Source: Perilla frutescens
Lineage: Eukaryota > Streptophyta > Magnoliopsida > Lamiales > Lamiaceae
Length of the DNA: 64,000 bases
Assembly (NCBI GenBank): GCA_026008535.1
Contig: BRKX01000001.1
Coordinates: forward strand, 70,444,317-70,508,316
Direction of reading: 5' to 3'
Each line of letters starts with the position of its first letter. Position 1 is the stretch's first letter. This document shows, one piece after another, positions 48,520 to 60,369 of this stretch. The notes beneath the pieces are model-generated. The model had not been told where the DNA came from and ran no database searches. It was given only the letters and a program-made list of their open reading frames with translations. The translations under genes were made by a program, and so were the position numbers.

Positions 48520-51500
48520 CGATGATCATCTACTATTGAGAGTTTTTTTTTTTCAAAAAAAAAAAATCAAATTGAGGATACACGGAGCAAGTTGATACTA
48601 TTCAATCAGTTTCATTACATTTTCATAATAAATTATTGAACATATATTTCTATATGAAATACTACATTTTTGCATGATCACTAATTATAGTAACAGAAAC
48701 ACACACACAAACATATAGTGAGTGTATAGGCATGCGATGGGAATATAATGTGTTGGTAAAATATGGTAGGGACAAAACAATGATGAAATGTGATAGGGAA
48801 ATATATGTAAGTTTCCTAATGGGGTGGACACAAATCTAGTAGCGAATCTACTTGTCCTAAACATTGAGGGACACTGTCCCAAAAGGGATATATTATCCAT
48901 TTCTCAATTATTTTATTATTCCAATTGGCTACCCTTCTCTCTCTACTAGAGAGAGATTCACATGCACCTACAAATTCAATCTCCTAAAATATTGCCCTTT
49001 TTTTTAGTAACTAGCCTTTAGTAAAATGCCACCTTGAAGGGCATTCTAGCCATTCAAATTTAATCATTAATAACATTTAAAAGTTAAAATTGTCACCGTA
49101 GTTCAATATATTTTTTACACATAAAACGATATCGTTTTAATACGAACTAACGATCCCGTCAAGAGGAGCTTGATGGAGGGGTCCAATAGACCAAAAAAAA
49201 AAAATTAAATACAAGGGCTCAATTGAGCCAACAAAAAAGTACAGGAGCCTGCGAGGTCCCTGCCAAAAAGTTCAGGGACCTATGTGACCCTTATCCCCTT
49301 ATATATATGTCATGAATTTTATACCAAAAGGCTAGAATTTAAATTTGCATTCAGTGTATTAATGCACGTTTGAAACTAATTAAGCTTCTTTTATTAATAA
49401 TATCCATCTTTTACCACACCACACAACTTTAAATTTTTCTCATGACTTTTTTTTTTGTTAGCATGCAGCTCGGCAAATTATGAAATATATTAAACCAGCA
49501 GTCTTGAGTTTTTTTTTTTTAAATAAACCCCACTTTTATAATTAATGTATGTCGCAAACCACTTGCAATTTTGAATCTTATCCCTTATAATCAGTCACAC
49601 TGCCTTGTGGTCCTGATAAATTGACTTGTGATGAAAAAAATTGTTTAATTAATTTGTTTCTCGTTTATTTTGGTACACATACGTATATATATTTTTCATG
49701 TGCGGGATTTCATATGTGCCTCTTGAGAAATACTTAAATTAATTATTCAATTAAATTCTCACTATTTTTTGGATTTGAACCAAAAAAAAAAAAGATGTGT
49801 TACGTTTATTCTACTAAATAATATGAAGTTTTCACTGGTTTTGGAATTAAAAAATAAGTTTGACACTTTTTTTTTCCAATTTTCCTAAACAAAAGATCAC
49901 ACATATTCGAGTTTAATTTATTTTTTTGGTGATGCTTCAAGATTTATTATCGATCCCCCGGCCCCTCTCATTTTTCTTCTTCTTTTGAATTCAAACCTTT
50001 TGATTATAAATAAACAAATAACAAGAAAAGAATTGAAAACTAAAGAAAATCACTTTTGTCAATGTTAGACAATCTAGTATATATCTAGCAGCATGGGCCC
50101 TTTTGACTAATAAGTAAACTAGCGAGTCAATGGGTTTTTTCTTCAATTCTTTTTATTATAGATTATAAATTTCAGCAAATGAGGCACTACAAATATTGGA
50201 TCGAAATGTGAATGAAATTAAACTTTCGTTTTAATTCATCATTGTGCTAAATCACATTGATATTGGGTTTCTAGATGGTCAATGCTAAAATCATACTATA
50301 ACTTTATGCATAGCATTGGCATTGAACCCCTTTGAAGAAACACTAATCATTCAAAACTTCTCAATATTGAAAATATATAATAGTATTTTATTATTCACCA
50401 AACTTTCTACTTCGATTAGAAATAAGTTTGTAGAAACAATAATGAGTTAAATTTTGAATATATACATATACATATATATATATATATATATATTATTTAC
50501 GGTCAGTATTGCCCTTTTAACTTCTTCTTCTTCTTTTAGGGGACCCTTCTAACTTTATTAATAAAGCGGTTACATCATAATAGTAGATACAATAATGAAC
50601 AATCAACCAAATTAAAAGTAATTAGGTCAAATACTAAACTAGACCAGCCCACGTAAAATTTTATTATTCAGTTTGATTTTTTGAGCAAATTAAACTATAC
50701 TTCAATAGGAATAATTAGACAGCAATATCCCAAAACGTTCGATCACCATATCTTAATTTTGAAATGTATAATTAATATCATATATAGGTGAAGATTTAAT
50801 TTAAAAACTCCTAAATTAATGTGCCATGAGGTAGACAAAATGGCCCACCGGCCCACGTTTTTCTGCTTGAGAAAAAACAACAATAACGACTAACATGGTA
50901 AATAAATTTCAAAAGCGATTTCCCAATAGATTTGTTGGGACGAAAGTCACAGAGAAAAAAATTCAAAGATTTCCTCCAATTAAAAAGTCATCGAAAAAAT
51001 CTCCTAAATCCTATGTAGTGTATAAAATATAAATAGGTGATGACTAATTGGAAGTTGACGGTTCTAATTTTAAAATTTCACCTTATTAATTAATGTACGT
51101 ATCGAAGTTGGGATAATTACCCATTTACTCGCACGTTAAATGTGTTGCATGGAGTGGGTTGGTTGATGAATTTTTAGAGACCTTCCAAATTCATGCATTT
51201 AAGACGTTATTTACAGTGATGAATTAATTTTAAACAGACAAGTATATTGCAATAAGCCAATATTAACATTTAAGAAACATAAATAAATACAATGCTAAAT
51301 CTATATTAATATCTATGTGTGACATGCATATAAAAAATACAACCTGTTAGAAACAGTAAATACAATTAACCACATATACCATTTTCCTGCAACCTGAAAA
51401 TTAAACACATTCACTTGACTCATTTTCGTGAAAATTACATTAATTTTAAATTCCGAGTGTAATTCATTTTTTAATTTTATTATGTTGAAATCATGAGAGC

Positions 51501-51852
51501 ACAATAGCTTATGTTAGTATATAGTTTATATAGTATGTGAAATTAAAAAAAAAACATATTTAATATATAAAATAAATATTGTATATTTGTATTGAGCACA
51601 TGGTTTCATACCAGGAAAAATACACACGTGCTGACGTCATCTGTATCTCTATGGGGGATTTTGGGGGGCCAAAGTGCCAAACCAAATCCCAACCCCTTTA
51701 ATTTTGCTTTCAATCCTCAAAATGACTTTCTACAAATTTATTACCCCTACAACGAATTAATGCACAAGTGAAAACGTTATACAATATTTGATGTGCGTGC
51801 GTGAAAAAAAAAAGGATTGATATGTATTTTCTAAATTTTATTACCCCATTAT
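48520..51852. other. Intergenic AT-rich DNA
   Basis: No supported gene. 49050-49305 looks like one end of a larger TIR element (AGGGACCTATGTGACCCTTATCCC at its right border), whose partner end I did not find. A bZIP-type pair (ACACGTG and TGACGTCA) lies at 51624-51639, with no gene visible nearby. Confidence 0.45.
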
Positions 51853-51978
51853 ATGCATAGTGTACTCTTTTTTTTATCTATTATTATTGATAAAAAAAAT
51901 AAAAAATAAAAATATAACAATTCTAGTTGCTCTCCTCTACTCAAATAATAATAGATAAAAAAAGAGTACACTGTGCAT
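51853..51978. mobile_element. Small hairpin element, 126 bp
   Basis: The two arms of about 35 bp are near-perfect complements: ATGCATAGTGTACTC and onward on the left, GAGTACACTGTGCAT on the right, through TTTTTATCTATTATTATT. The loop is about 55 bp. Flanks are TA-rich, so a TA duplication cannot be proven. Confidence 0.65.
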
Positions 51979-52014
51979 ATAATATTCCAAACATATATAT
52001 ATATATATATATAT

Positions 52015-52262
52015 AGGGGTTGGTTATAATAGGAACAGTGCTTCATGTGAGAACGTGAGAACGGGCTTGTTTAGTGTAATTTCAGTGCTTTTCTTATTTT
52101 ATTTTGGTGCTAAATCATCTAGCACTAAAATACAATAAGAAAAGCATTAAAAATAAAAATTAAAAAATTGCATCAAAATACAGTAAGAAAAGCACTAAAA
52201 TTACACTAAACAAGCCCGTTTTCACGTTCTCACATGAAGCACTGTTCTCATTTGAACCAAAT

Positions 52263-52265
<3 letters not shown>
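52015..52265. mobile_element. Inverted-repeat MITE, 251 bp
   Basis: Arms of about 95 bp agree closely: AACAGTGCTTCATGTGAGAA, ACGGGCTTGTTTAGTGTAAT and GTGCTTTTCTTA appear in both orientations. Ends are AGGGGTTGGTTATAAT and, from the right, AGGATTTGGTTCAAAT. It sits between (TA)n tracts, so the target duplication is hidden. Confidence 0.8.
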
Positions 52266-52305
<40 letters not shown>

Positions 52306-52311
<6 letters not shown>

Positions 52312-54090
52312 TGGTTAAAATGAAAACCCATCCTTGTGTAGAAACTGTGAACCAATCTTAACCTCTCATTTATTTAATTTGGATGGTCAAAAATCAATTA
52401 GAGATTTGGGGTCTTGATTGCAAAAAAATGACTTTTCAAATTCTACTTAATTCTATAGGGATAAAAAAGTAACCAATTTCTTTCCAAAATCTGACATCCT
52501 GATTTTTAGGCTTAATAATGACATATATATAATATTTCGAAACCAATTTATTTAACAATCTCTGCAGCTCATTAAACGATTCCTAGAAATTTTGGTAGTT
52601 TTTTTTTTTAATTCTTGTATAGATTGTATTAGCTCTTGCGATAAACATGGTTGATAAATTTTGTTAACCAGATTAGTTGAAATTTGTGGCTTAATCCAAT
52701 ATTATTTCATAATAGCAACACTTATATGGCTTGATAGCATTTGAAATCATTCATGTTAGCATTATTGTATCTTCATAATAGCTCCCAAAAATGGGTTGTA
52801 TTTCTTTGGTTCGTATTTGCACTTCTTGACTAGCTCATAATAGTAAAATTTAAATTGTGTGTTAGCAACTATATTTGATAAAATTAGCAACTGCAGTATC
52901 ATTTACATTATTATTTGATGGTGATGGAATTACGGGCATAATTCTGTGAGCTTTAAGAATTGCATGGATATTTTAGACTTTTAATTGCTTTATGGCATTT
53001 TAATTCTCTAAAGTATGAATTCTAGTACTCTTAGATTTTATTTATGTATTATAGTTCTTCTAGGTTTTGATTCAATATTTTAGTTATAAATATGTGGGCA
53101 AAATAATTATATTAGATATGATGTTGAATAGAATGAGACATCTTCGAAATCATATTAGCAAACTTTTATATTCATGTTAACAAATAAATTATAACATATT
53201 AGCAAACGATTTTTTAATCATATTGGTTTGATTTTGCCTTTGATATGCGACTTTAGAAATTCACGGTCTCTGTTGTGTAAATTATATTAGCATGCATATG
53301 ATGATTGTCATATTAGCAATTTGTAGTTAACTTATTAGCATAAAATTAATGTATTAGCAATTTGTGTTTAGCATATAATTAGCATAAAAAGTAAATCATA
53401 AAAATTACTACAAACTATAAGTTAATGGAATAAATCCTAATTTATATGCAATAAACTCTAATAATCAATAATTAACTATAAAATATATGGAAACTAAATT
53501 CTAAAAAATAATTATAAATTCTAATTGGAATGTAATAAACTTTAATAGATATGGAATAAAATTTAATAACAATATATTTATTAATATGATAATAGCGTGA
53601 TCTATTGTGGAAAGAACAATTAGCTAATGAAGTACTAATATTTTAAAATCAACTGGATAGCCCAAAATTACAAACGATTTTCATTGATAACCGTGCATTA
53701 CATGATTTCTCACTTGAATTAATTTATTAGTAATTTACACAAGAAAAAAAAACGTATGAATTATCATTTCCGGATTATTTTTCTTTTATTTTTCGAACTT
53801 TTATTGTCAATCAATCGAGAAAATTATAAATTGGGATAAATTACAATGATAATACACGAACACATATATAGATTGCTTAAAATTAGGAAATGCCATAAAA
53901 TAAGGGATATGCTATTTTAGATATTTGTTGAATTACTAACATACCCTCAACTTATTACAAGTATTAAAATATTGTAATTTTGACCCATTTATTTGGCATC
54001 AATCTTCATCGTTGATATTAAATAGATGAACGATTTGGATTAGTTCCTAGTTTATACAGGGGTAAGTGGTTCACATTTGAACCAATACCT
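52306..54090. mobile_element. Non-autonomous TIR element, about 1785 bp, with TTAGCA motifs
   Basis: Ends AGGGTATGGTTAAAATG (left) and, from the right, AGGTATTGGTTCAAATG, alike to each other and to the MITE next door. The interior is non-coding and holds many TTAGCA/TTAGCAT motifs (for example around 52860, 53160, 53290-53390), which recall the ATGCTAA motifs at 39-41 kb. (TA)n flanks on the left hide the target site. Confidence 0.6.
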
Positions 54091-54776
54091 ATATATATAT
54101 GTATATGTACTTTTGTGCGTGTGTAAATATATAGCTAATAAATGCTACGTACACTTGTTGAGACCATATAAAAAGAATGAAAATTAGATGGAATAAGGGA
54201 ATGAAGTGGTGAAAAAGAGAGGAGAATTGAAAGAAATAAAATTTAGAAAATACATATCAATCCTTTTTATTTCTTCCAAAAATCCATCACTCCAAGAATA
54301 TGAAATAGAAAGACCACCATCCTAAAAAAAAAAGATGAAGAGAGAAGAGAGAGAAAAACAACTGAATGGCAACTAATATTTATATAGTTTGTACCTTGAA
54401 TTCGATAGTATAGATAGAAAAATGTACAAGCCCACGTTCAAAGATTTGTTTTCCACTATTCTTTATTCTTTCTAATCTGTATTGCTTGCCTTGCAGTTCA
54501 ATTCCAAGCTGGAAAAAAATTCAAGAAAATCTTTGGTTAGAAATCTGGTCAGATCTTGCTTTGTGGGGGTGGTGTGGATATTGCTTCATTACAAAGCCCC
54601 TCTTTTCCCATTTTATCTCAAACTAAAACATTGTACAAACAAACCCCCCACTACATACAAAGAAACCAAACTTCATTATTTTTTTTTTCTCTTCTTGAAA
54701 TATATCCCTTCTTCCTCTGATCAAACTGCTCCAATCCATATTCTTCTTCAGTTTTGGGAGTTTGGAATTGGTGGAA
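54091..54776 (+). promoter_or_regulatory. Promoter and 5'UTR region of the response regulator gene
   Basis: AT-rich upstream region. TTGCCTTGCAG ending near 54496 could be the acceptor of a 5'UTR intron. The stretch just before the ATG is CT-rich, as in a leader. No individual cis-element can be assigned with confidence. Confidence 0.4.
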
Positions 54777-56259
54777 ATGGGCATGGCAGCAACTGATGAT
54801 CAGTTTCATGTTCTTGCTGTTGATGACAGTTTGATTGACAGAAAACTCATTGAGAGGCTTCTCAAGACATCCTCTTTCCAAGGTGGGTTTTTTTGTTGTT
54901 GTTAAGGTTTAATTAAGAATTTGAGTGATGGGCTATGATTTTCTTGGATTATTTAGCCTGAAAATGAGGTGATTTTGTTGTTGATTGTGCATTTTGGGTT
55001 GTGGCAGTGACTACAGTTGATTCTGGTAGTAAAGCTTTGGAATTTCTTGGTTGGCATGAAGATGAGAGAAAGAACTCCAATGAAACCTCTGTTTCTCCAA
55101 AGCATCATCAGGTAGATGTTGTTTTAACCACCCACCCCTACCCCTACCCCTACCCCTAAAGCTGTTACCTAGTATCAGATGTCTGAAAATCCATTTTCTC
55201 TCTCCTTTTGGTTTGTTTCAGGAAGTGGAAGTGAATCTTGTTATTACAGACTATTGTATGCCTGAGATGACAGGCTATGATTTGCTCAGGAAAATAAAGG
55301 TGTGTTTTTTTCTTTTTTCTCTATAGTCCCCTTCTGATACTTGAAGAAGCATTTTTCCCAACTGAGATAAATTTCCGTTTCTGGAAAAATATGCCCCTGA
55401 CAGAATAACATGGCTGTGACAAAAAGATTTGATGTTTCTTGAAAAGTTTGCCCACACATGGGCTCCTTTTCTTCCCATTCAATTCAAAAATAAATGTGAA
55501 TCTTTGTCCAAAATCTTGCAAATCCCTCACCCAACCCCTCTTGGATTGTTTTGAAACTATGAAACATCTTGCCCAAGTTTCATATCTTATTTTGAATCTT
55601 TCAATACATGTTACGTGTATATATATCAAAGTCGAGTTCTACGTGGTAGTAGGAAATTAAATGACACGTACGTACACCATTTGAGATCAAATTCATCTCA
55701 AATAATTTCTCTAATTCATGCATCTTCTACCATAAATTGACAGGAATCTTCATATTTGAGAGATATACCAGTAGTCATCATGTCCTCTGAGAATGTCCCA
55801 TCAAGAATCACCAGGTAATTAAACCAATGTGTGTGTATATATATATATTTGATTTAATATCAAATAACCAATCATGGGATTTGATCAAATTTTTTATTTT
55901 TTGGTTACAGATGCTTAGAAGAAGGAGCAGAGGAATTTTTTCTGAAACCAGTGAGATTAACAGATGTGAATAAACTGGTACCACATATGATGAAATCCAA
56001 ATTCAAGAAGGAAATTGAAAATGAAAAGCCTGAAAATGAGGAAAAGCAAGAAAATAAAGAAGAGATTATTATTACAACAGGAGAAGCAGATTCAGACATG
56101 CAGCAGTTTCAGACAGCACAATCTTTGCAACAGCAAACACCACAGACCAATAATAATAACAACAACGACGACAACAACAAGAGGAAATCTATTGATGAAG
56201 GGCTTTCACCAGACAGAACTAGGCCCAGATACAGTGATCTTACTGTGATGTCCAATTAA
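54777..56259 (+). CDS. ARR9: Type-A cytokinin response regulator, ARR8/ARR9-like
   Basis: Five exons at 54777-54882, 55008-55111, 55222-55299, 55744-55814 and 55911-56259 give 235 aa (ARR9 is about 234). The protein is a receiver domain that accepts phosphate from histidine phosphotransfer proteins and acts as a negative regulator of cytokinin signalling. The catalytic set is complete: acidic pair D16-D17 (VLAVDDSLIDRKL), phospho-acceptor D80 (LVITDYCMPEMTGYDLL), S110 (VVIMSSENVPSRI) and K132 (EEFFLKPV). The start MGMAA and the tail NKRKS...GLSPDRTRPR are typical of the ARR8/9 branch. The C-terminal ~85 residues are charged then Q/N-rich, with no Myb-like domain, which excludes type B. Intron 2 contains a (CCCCTA)n run and the 3' flank a SINE-like fragment. 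Confidence 0.96.
55131..55156 (-). other. G-quadruplex-capable telomere-like repeat in intron 2
   Basis: Read on the minus strand there are four runs of four G separated by TA (at 55156-55153, 55150-55147, 55144-55141, 55138-55135), followed by T and GGG. This is a textbook G4 motif, on the template strand of the response regulator gene and 20 bp inside its intron 2. Confidence 0.85.
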
Positions 56260-56289
56260 TCTTCTCTTTTTCTCTCTTTTGTTAATTAT

Positions 56290-56400
56290 GGGTGCGCTCT
56301 ACCATCGGGTAGCTCGAGTTAAAAAAAACGTTGGTGGGATCTTAACCATGACCTTTCACTCATGAGGTCGTCATCTTCACCAATTAAGTCGGCCAACAAC
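56290..56400 (-). mobile_element. tRNA-derived SINE-like fragment in the response regulator 3' flank
   Basis: On the minus strand TTAATTGGTGAAG resembles an A box and, about 40 bp on, GGTTAAGATCCC resembles a B box (GGTTCGAATCC). It starts about 30 bp after the stop codon, so may lie in the 3'UTR. No tRNA fold. Confidence 0.45.
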
Positions 56401-56424
56401 GTCCAATTAATATTTGACATATAT

Positions 56425-56456
<32 letters not shown>

Positions 56457-57400
56457 GCTTTGTATTTTTGTTTGAGGCTGATACAACATGATGAAGATGT
56501 ACAGGGCTAAAGACAAACTGTGTAAGAATCTTACTTTGGAAAATTTTGTATTTACTAAATTTAGGGGGAAAGTAGGAGAAGACAGGAGTAGTTTTCTTGG
56601 TGGATGAATGCATATGTGGCTGCTCGTTTTTTTATTAGTTTTTTTTTTAATTTTTATTGTTGAATATAATAAATTTCTCCATGGTGAAATCAAGATACAT
56701 GATCCTAAGAAATAAATTGGCGAGGAAATTAATTTGAATCGGATTTAAGTTTTTTGTTATTTTCAAAATTTGACAATGAAATGTAAGAGGGCTTTAATCA
56801 TGATACTTGGGAACATGTACGGACTACAAATTTTATGCTACTTCATCACGCACTATCTTTATACAACAAATTTTGTGAAACGTTTCATCTACAATCTCTA
56901 TTCCTTCCATTGGATAAATAAGTTAGGATAATGTGGGACGAGATAGTATAAAATTTGTACGTGAAGAAATTAAAGTGCATTTTTTTTATAGCTTAAAAAA
57001 TTAGAAAGACTTGAGATCTCATTTGAGTCGATATATATAACTTTTACACAGCGCTATGTTTGGATCAACGTACGTGGAGCTCAGAATTAAAGGGTTGAGA
57101 TCCATTTCACCCAAATTAGTCTTTAATTACGACATCCAAACAAATCGAGCCCAATCGTAATCAGTCTAAGTGGACTTTAAACAGCCATCTAATCTAATCT
57201 AATTGTTTAAGAAGATGAAGTTTTCGATTGAATTTTTTAATGTAAGATATAAGGGGTGATAAAATATTAATCGTGTACCAAGTTTTGAAATTTTATGATG
57301 AATCTTAATTTGTGTATAACCTAATGCAGCCAGCTTTAGTGCCAATCAAGATTAGTTGTATGAGAAATGGTAGGGTATAGTTGCACATGGTGTTTGCACC

Positions 57401-57445
<45 letters not shown>

Positions 57446-57701
57446 ATATTATATGTGTATAGATAATCCATTTGTACTCTTTTTTATATATCTGCAAATA
57501 TTCATTATAGCTTTAATGGATCTTCTCTTGAAAGGGACCTGGGTCTGTGTTGTTCATTCGGACTATCTTATTACAAATTTTGTATATATTGATTTGCATT
57601 GAAATGAAATTATAAATAATTAATGTTTCAATATTGTTATTAAAATAAAATTTCTATTGAATATTGCATCTCCTTAGTATGCGTGTCTGGCCATTTTAGA
57701 T
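56401..57701. other. Downstream flank of the response regulator, intergenic
   Basis: Includes the likely 3'UTR, an (AT)n run near 56437-56457 and a compound (CT)n(CA)n microsatellite at 57400-57446. No gene seen. Confidence 0.5.
57400..57446. repeat. (CT)n(CA)n compound microsatellite
   Basis: About 10 CT units followed by about 13 CA units. Confidence 0.95.
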
Positions 57702-57710
57702 GTTAAATAA

Positions 57711-58056
57711 GGAATGAGATCCTCTATTCCGCATTTGGTGTTCTGAATTCACAAGTTTAATAATAGATATTACAGAAATAAAAATTAATTATAACATAAT
57801 TGACCTAGTCGCACCTATCAACAAAAGATTGAAATTTTAGCAATTATAAATCAACCATAATAATCATTTATTTGAAAATTAAATACTAAAAAATAATTAT
57901 AAACCCTAATTGGGTGGGGTGAACCCTAAAATACAATTATAAAATTAAACTAAAACATAATAAATTAAAATTGACAAAAAAATGAAAGAAAATTTTATAA
58001 ATTTGATCGTGGAACACTGATTGGAACACCAAACCTGATATAGAGGATCTCATCCG
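57711..58056. mobile_element. Telo-box MITE, copy 4 (346 bp, perfect 9-bp duplication)
   Basis: GTTAAATAA flanks it on both sides (57702-57710 and 58057-58065). Ends GGAATGAGATCCTCTAT and, from the right, CGGATGAGATCCTCTAT. The core has AAACCCTAATTGGGTGG and GAACCCTAAAATA. It is the best-preserved copy for defining the family. Confidence 0.88.
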
Positions 58057-58065
58057 GTTAAATAA

Positions 58066-60360
58066 GAGACTGCCGAGCCATAAAATAAATCTTAACAAAC
58101 ATGTCCAACATCGAATATCTTTATGAAATATTACACAACAAATTGGATTTTATTCAAAAAGGCGACATTATATAGCGGCTACGTGACTCATCGTTACACA
58201 AATTAAAAATAAATAAAAAGAGTGATGCACATACATAAATACCTAAGGTCCTAAACTGTACAAATACCATTTAAAAAATAAATTCACTTGCCATAATTAA
58301 TAACTAGAGTCAAGTATATCTAATCTAACAATGAAAAATATATATGAAGAATATTTGCTCAAAAAACTAAAAATATATGAAGAATAATTTTGTTTGAGAG
58401 TAGGCCTGGGCCTTCGAAAACAGGTGAGTAGATTCACGCAAAATTCTATACTGCCCATTCAAGCAGCTTATCCTAGTTTTGATTTTTGAGGACATAAATG
58501 TTGATATTAGTAGATGTTAAATGTGTTCGTTCTATTTTTTTTTTTTTCTGTCTCCTACCATGTAAACTACACAAGTGTGCATTTTTAACGATATTGTGTA
58601 AAAAAAAATACATCATTGTCGTTTAAATAGCAGGAGACGAAAAAAAATTGGGATGAATATAATTAATATCTACTTAAGAGGTAAGATATGTCCCCAAAAT
58701 ATTTTTTACAATAATATTTTTAAAAGAAAAATCGCAAAACTAGGGTATGCTGCCGAAATGGGCAGCATAGAATTTTCCAATTTGCACCTTTGCTTGGCCC
58801 AACCCATATTTGAAATTGGCCAAATTATAAAGCCCACCACCTATTCACGAATAATATTTGGCAGTCATAGTGTACTAACAAACATATAAAAAAAATATAT
58901 TTATTTTGTTATATGAAATGGTGTGTATCTCATCAAATTTTTGATCGCGGCTATCTTTCAATCGGAGAGAATACATGTATAGTTACAATTTTACAAACTT
59001 TCTTGAGATGTTGTTAAATTATAGTAAAACCTTAATATTTAATCAGTCATCGCAGAAAATACTAAGTAGTTTTGTGTTCCATTTCATATCCCAATAAAAA
59101 AAAAGTAAATTGGTTTTGCAATAATAAATTTAACTGCAATTTCAAAAATGATCATTTCGTGATTAACATGCATTTGAAGTTTTCACACGTGATATGATAA
59201 TGATACATAAGCTCTTACGTGTGATTATGATTGACTTCCACAATTTATTATGTTAACACATAAATAGTCAACATAGCAATAACATTTTTCGATTGAAACA
59301 GAATTTTAATGTTTCTAGTCAAAAATGAATCTACTAATTTTGGAGAAATTCCTAAACACACTTATTATACATACGTACTACACCCATAATTTCCTCTAAT
59401 TCTGATTGAGGTAAACATCGCTTTAAGCCCTATATTTTGGCCCTTTGTTGGCAAATACCTCAAATTGAATTTATTAACAAAATAATATTCAAATTCTCAA
59501 TACTTTTGCAATTTATCCCGAGACTGCCTTTTCGGCACTGAAAATATGATGTGGCACGATAAATGTGTAGGGGATACAATATTGAAATAACTAATCACAC
59601 TTCGGACAAAATAGACGTCGTTTTGGTCCAAAAATAATTACAATTTTTTTTATTTTGTACCCAAACGAGATCATTTTGGTTGGATGTGAGATTAGTTAAC
59701 TGCATATCCATGAACACATACAACGTGCCATGCTAGATTTTCGGAGCCAAAAAGGTAGAAAAAGGATTCGTGGAATAGATTTACATTTATTTTTAAAAAA
59801 GTAGGTATTATTTTATCAATAATTTTGATTTGAGTTATTAAAAAAAAAACTCCAAATATAAGTTGATATAAGATATTAATTAGCCTTTTGATGGTAATTT
59901 CTAAAATTAGATTATGTTACCAATATAACGAGCGAATTAGCATGGTAGTTACTGCAACTGTCTACAATTAAAATTGAGATTAGATAAGGAATTAGCCATT
60001 GATTAATTTACTCACAAAAAGGTAAACAATTGGATGATTGGAGATATAATAAGAAATTTAAAGCAGATTATGAATAAAGTCTTTAATAAGACCAAGTTGC
60101 ATCAAAAAGTTGTACATTTTCAAGAAATAGTGGTACGTTTATTGGAGAGAATAGAATAGGAATGGATTCTTGTCTGGCGTTTGTCACTTTCCTTAATGGA
60201 GTATTTTGTTTTATGCCAGCACAGTTGACCACGCTGTTAAGTGTACTTTATGCATTGGAGGGTTGTACCTTAGTTTGGTAATAACGATTTTCTTCCTGGA
60301 ATTATTGAGTTTATGGGGAAATTATTAAAATACATGAGAACGCGACCGCTTGTGGATTTG
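58066..60360. other. Intergenic AT-rich DNA
   Basis: No supported gene. 59440-59760 has the look of one end of a large non-coding TIR element (GGCCCTTTGTTGGCAAATACC), but no partner end was found. Confidence 0.45.
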
Positions 60361-60369
60361 TAGCAGAGC

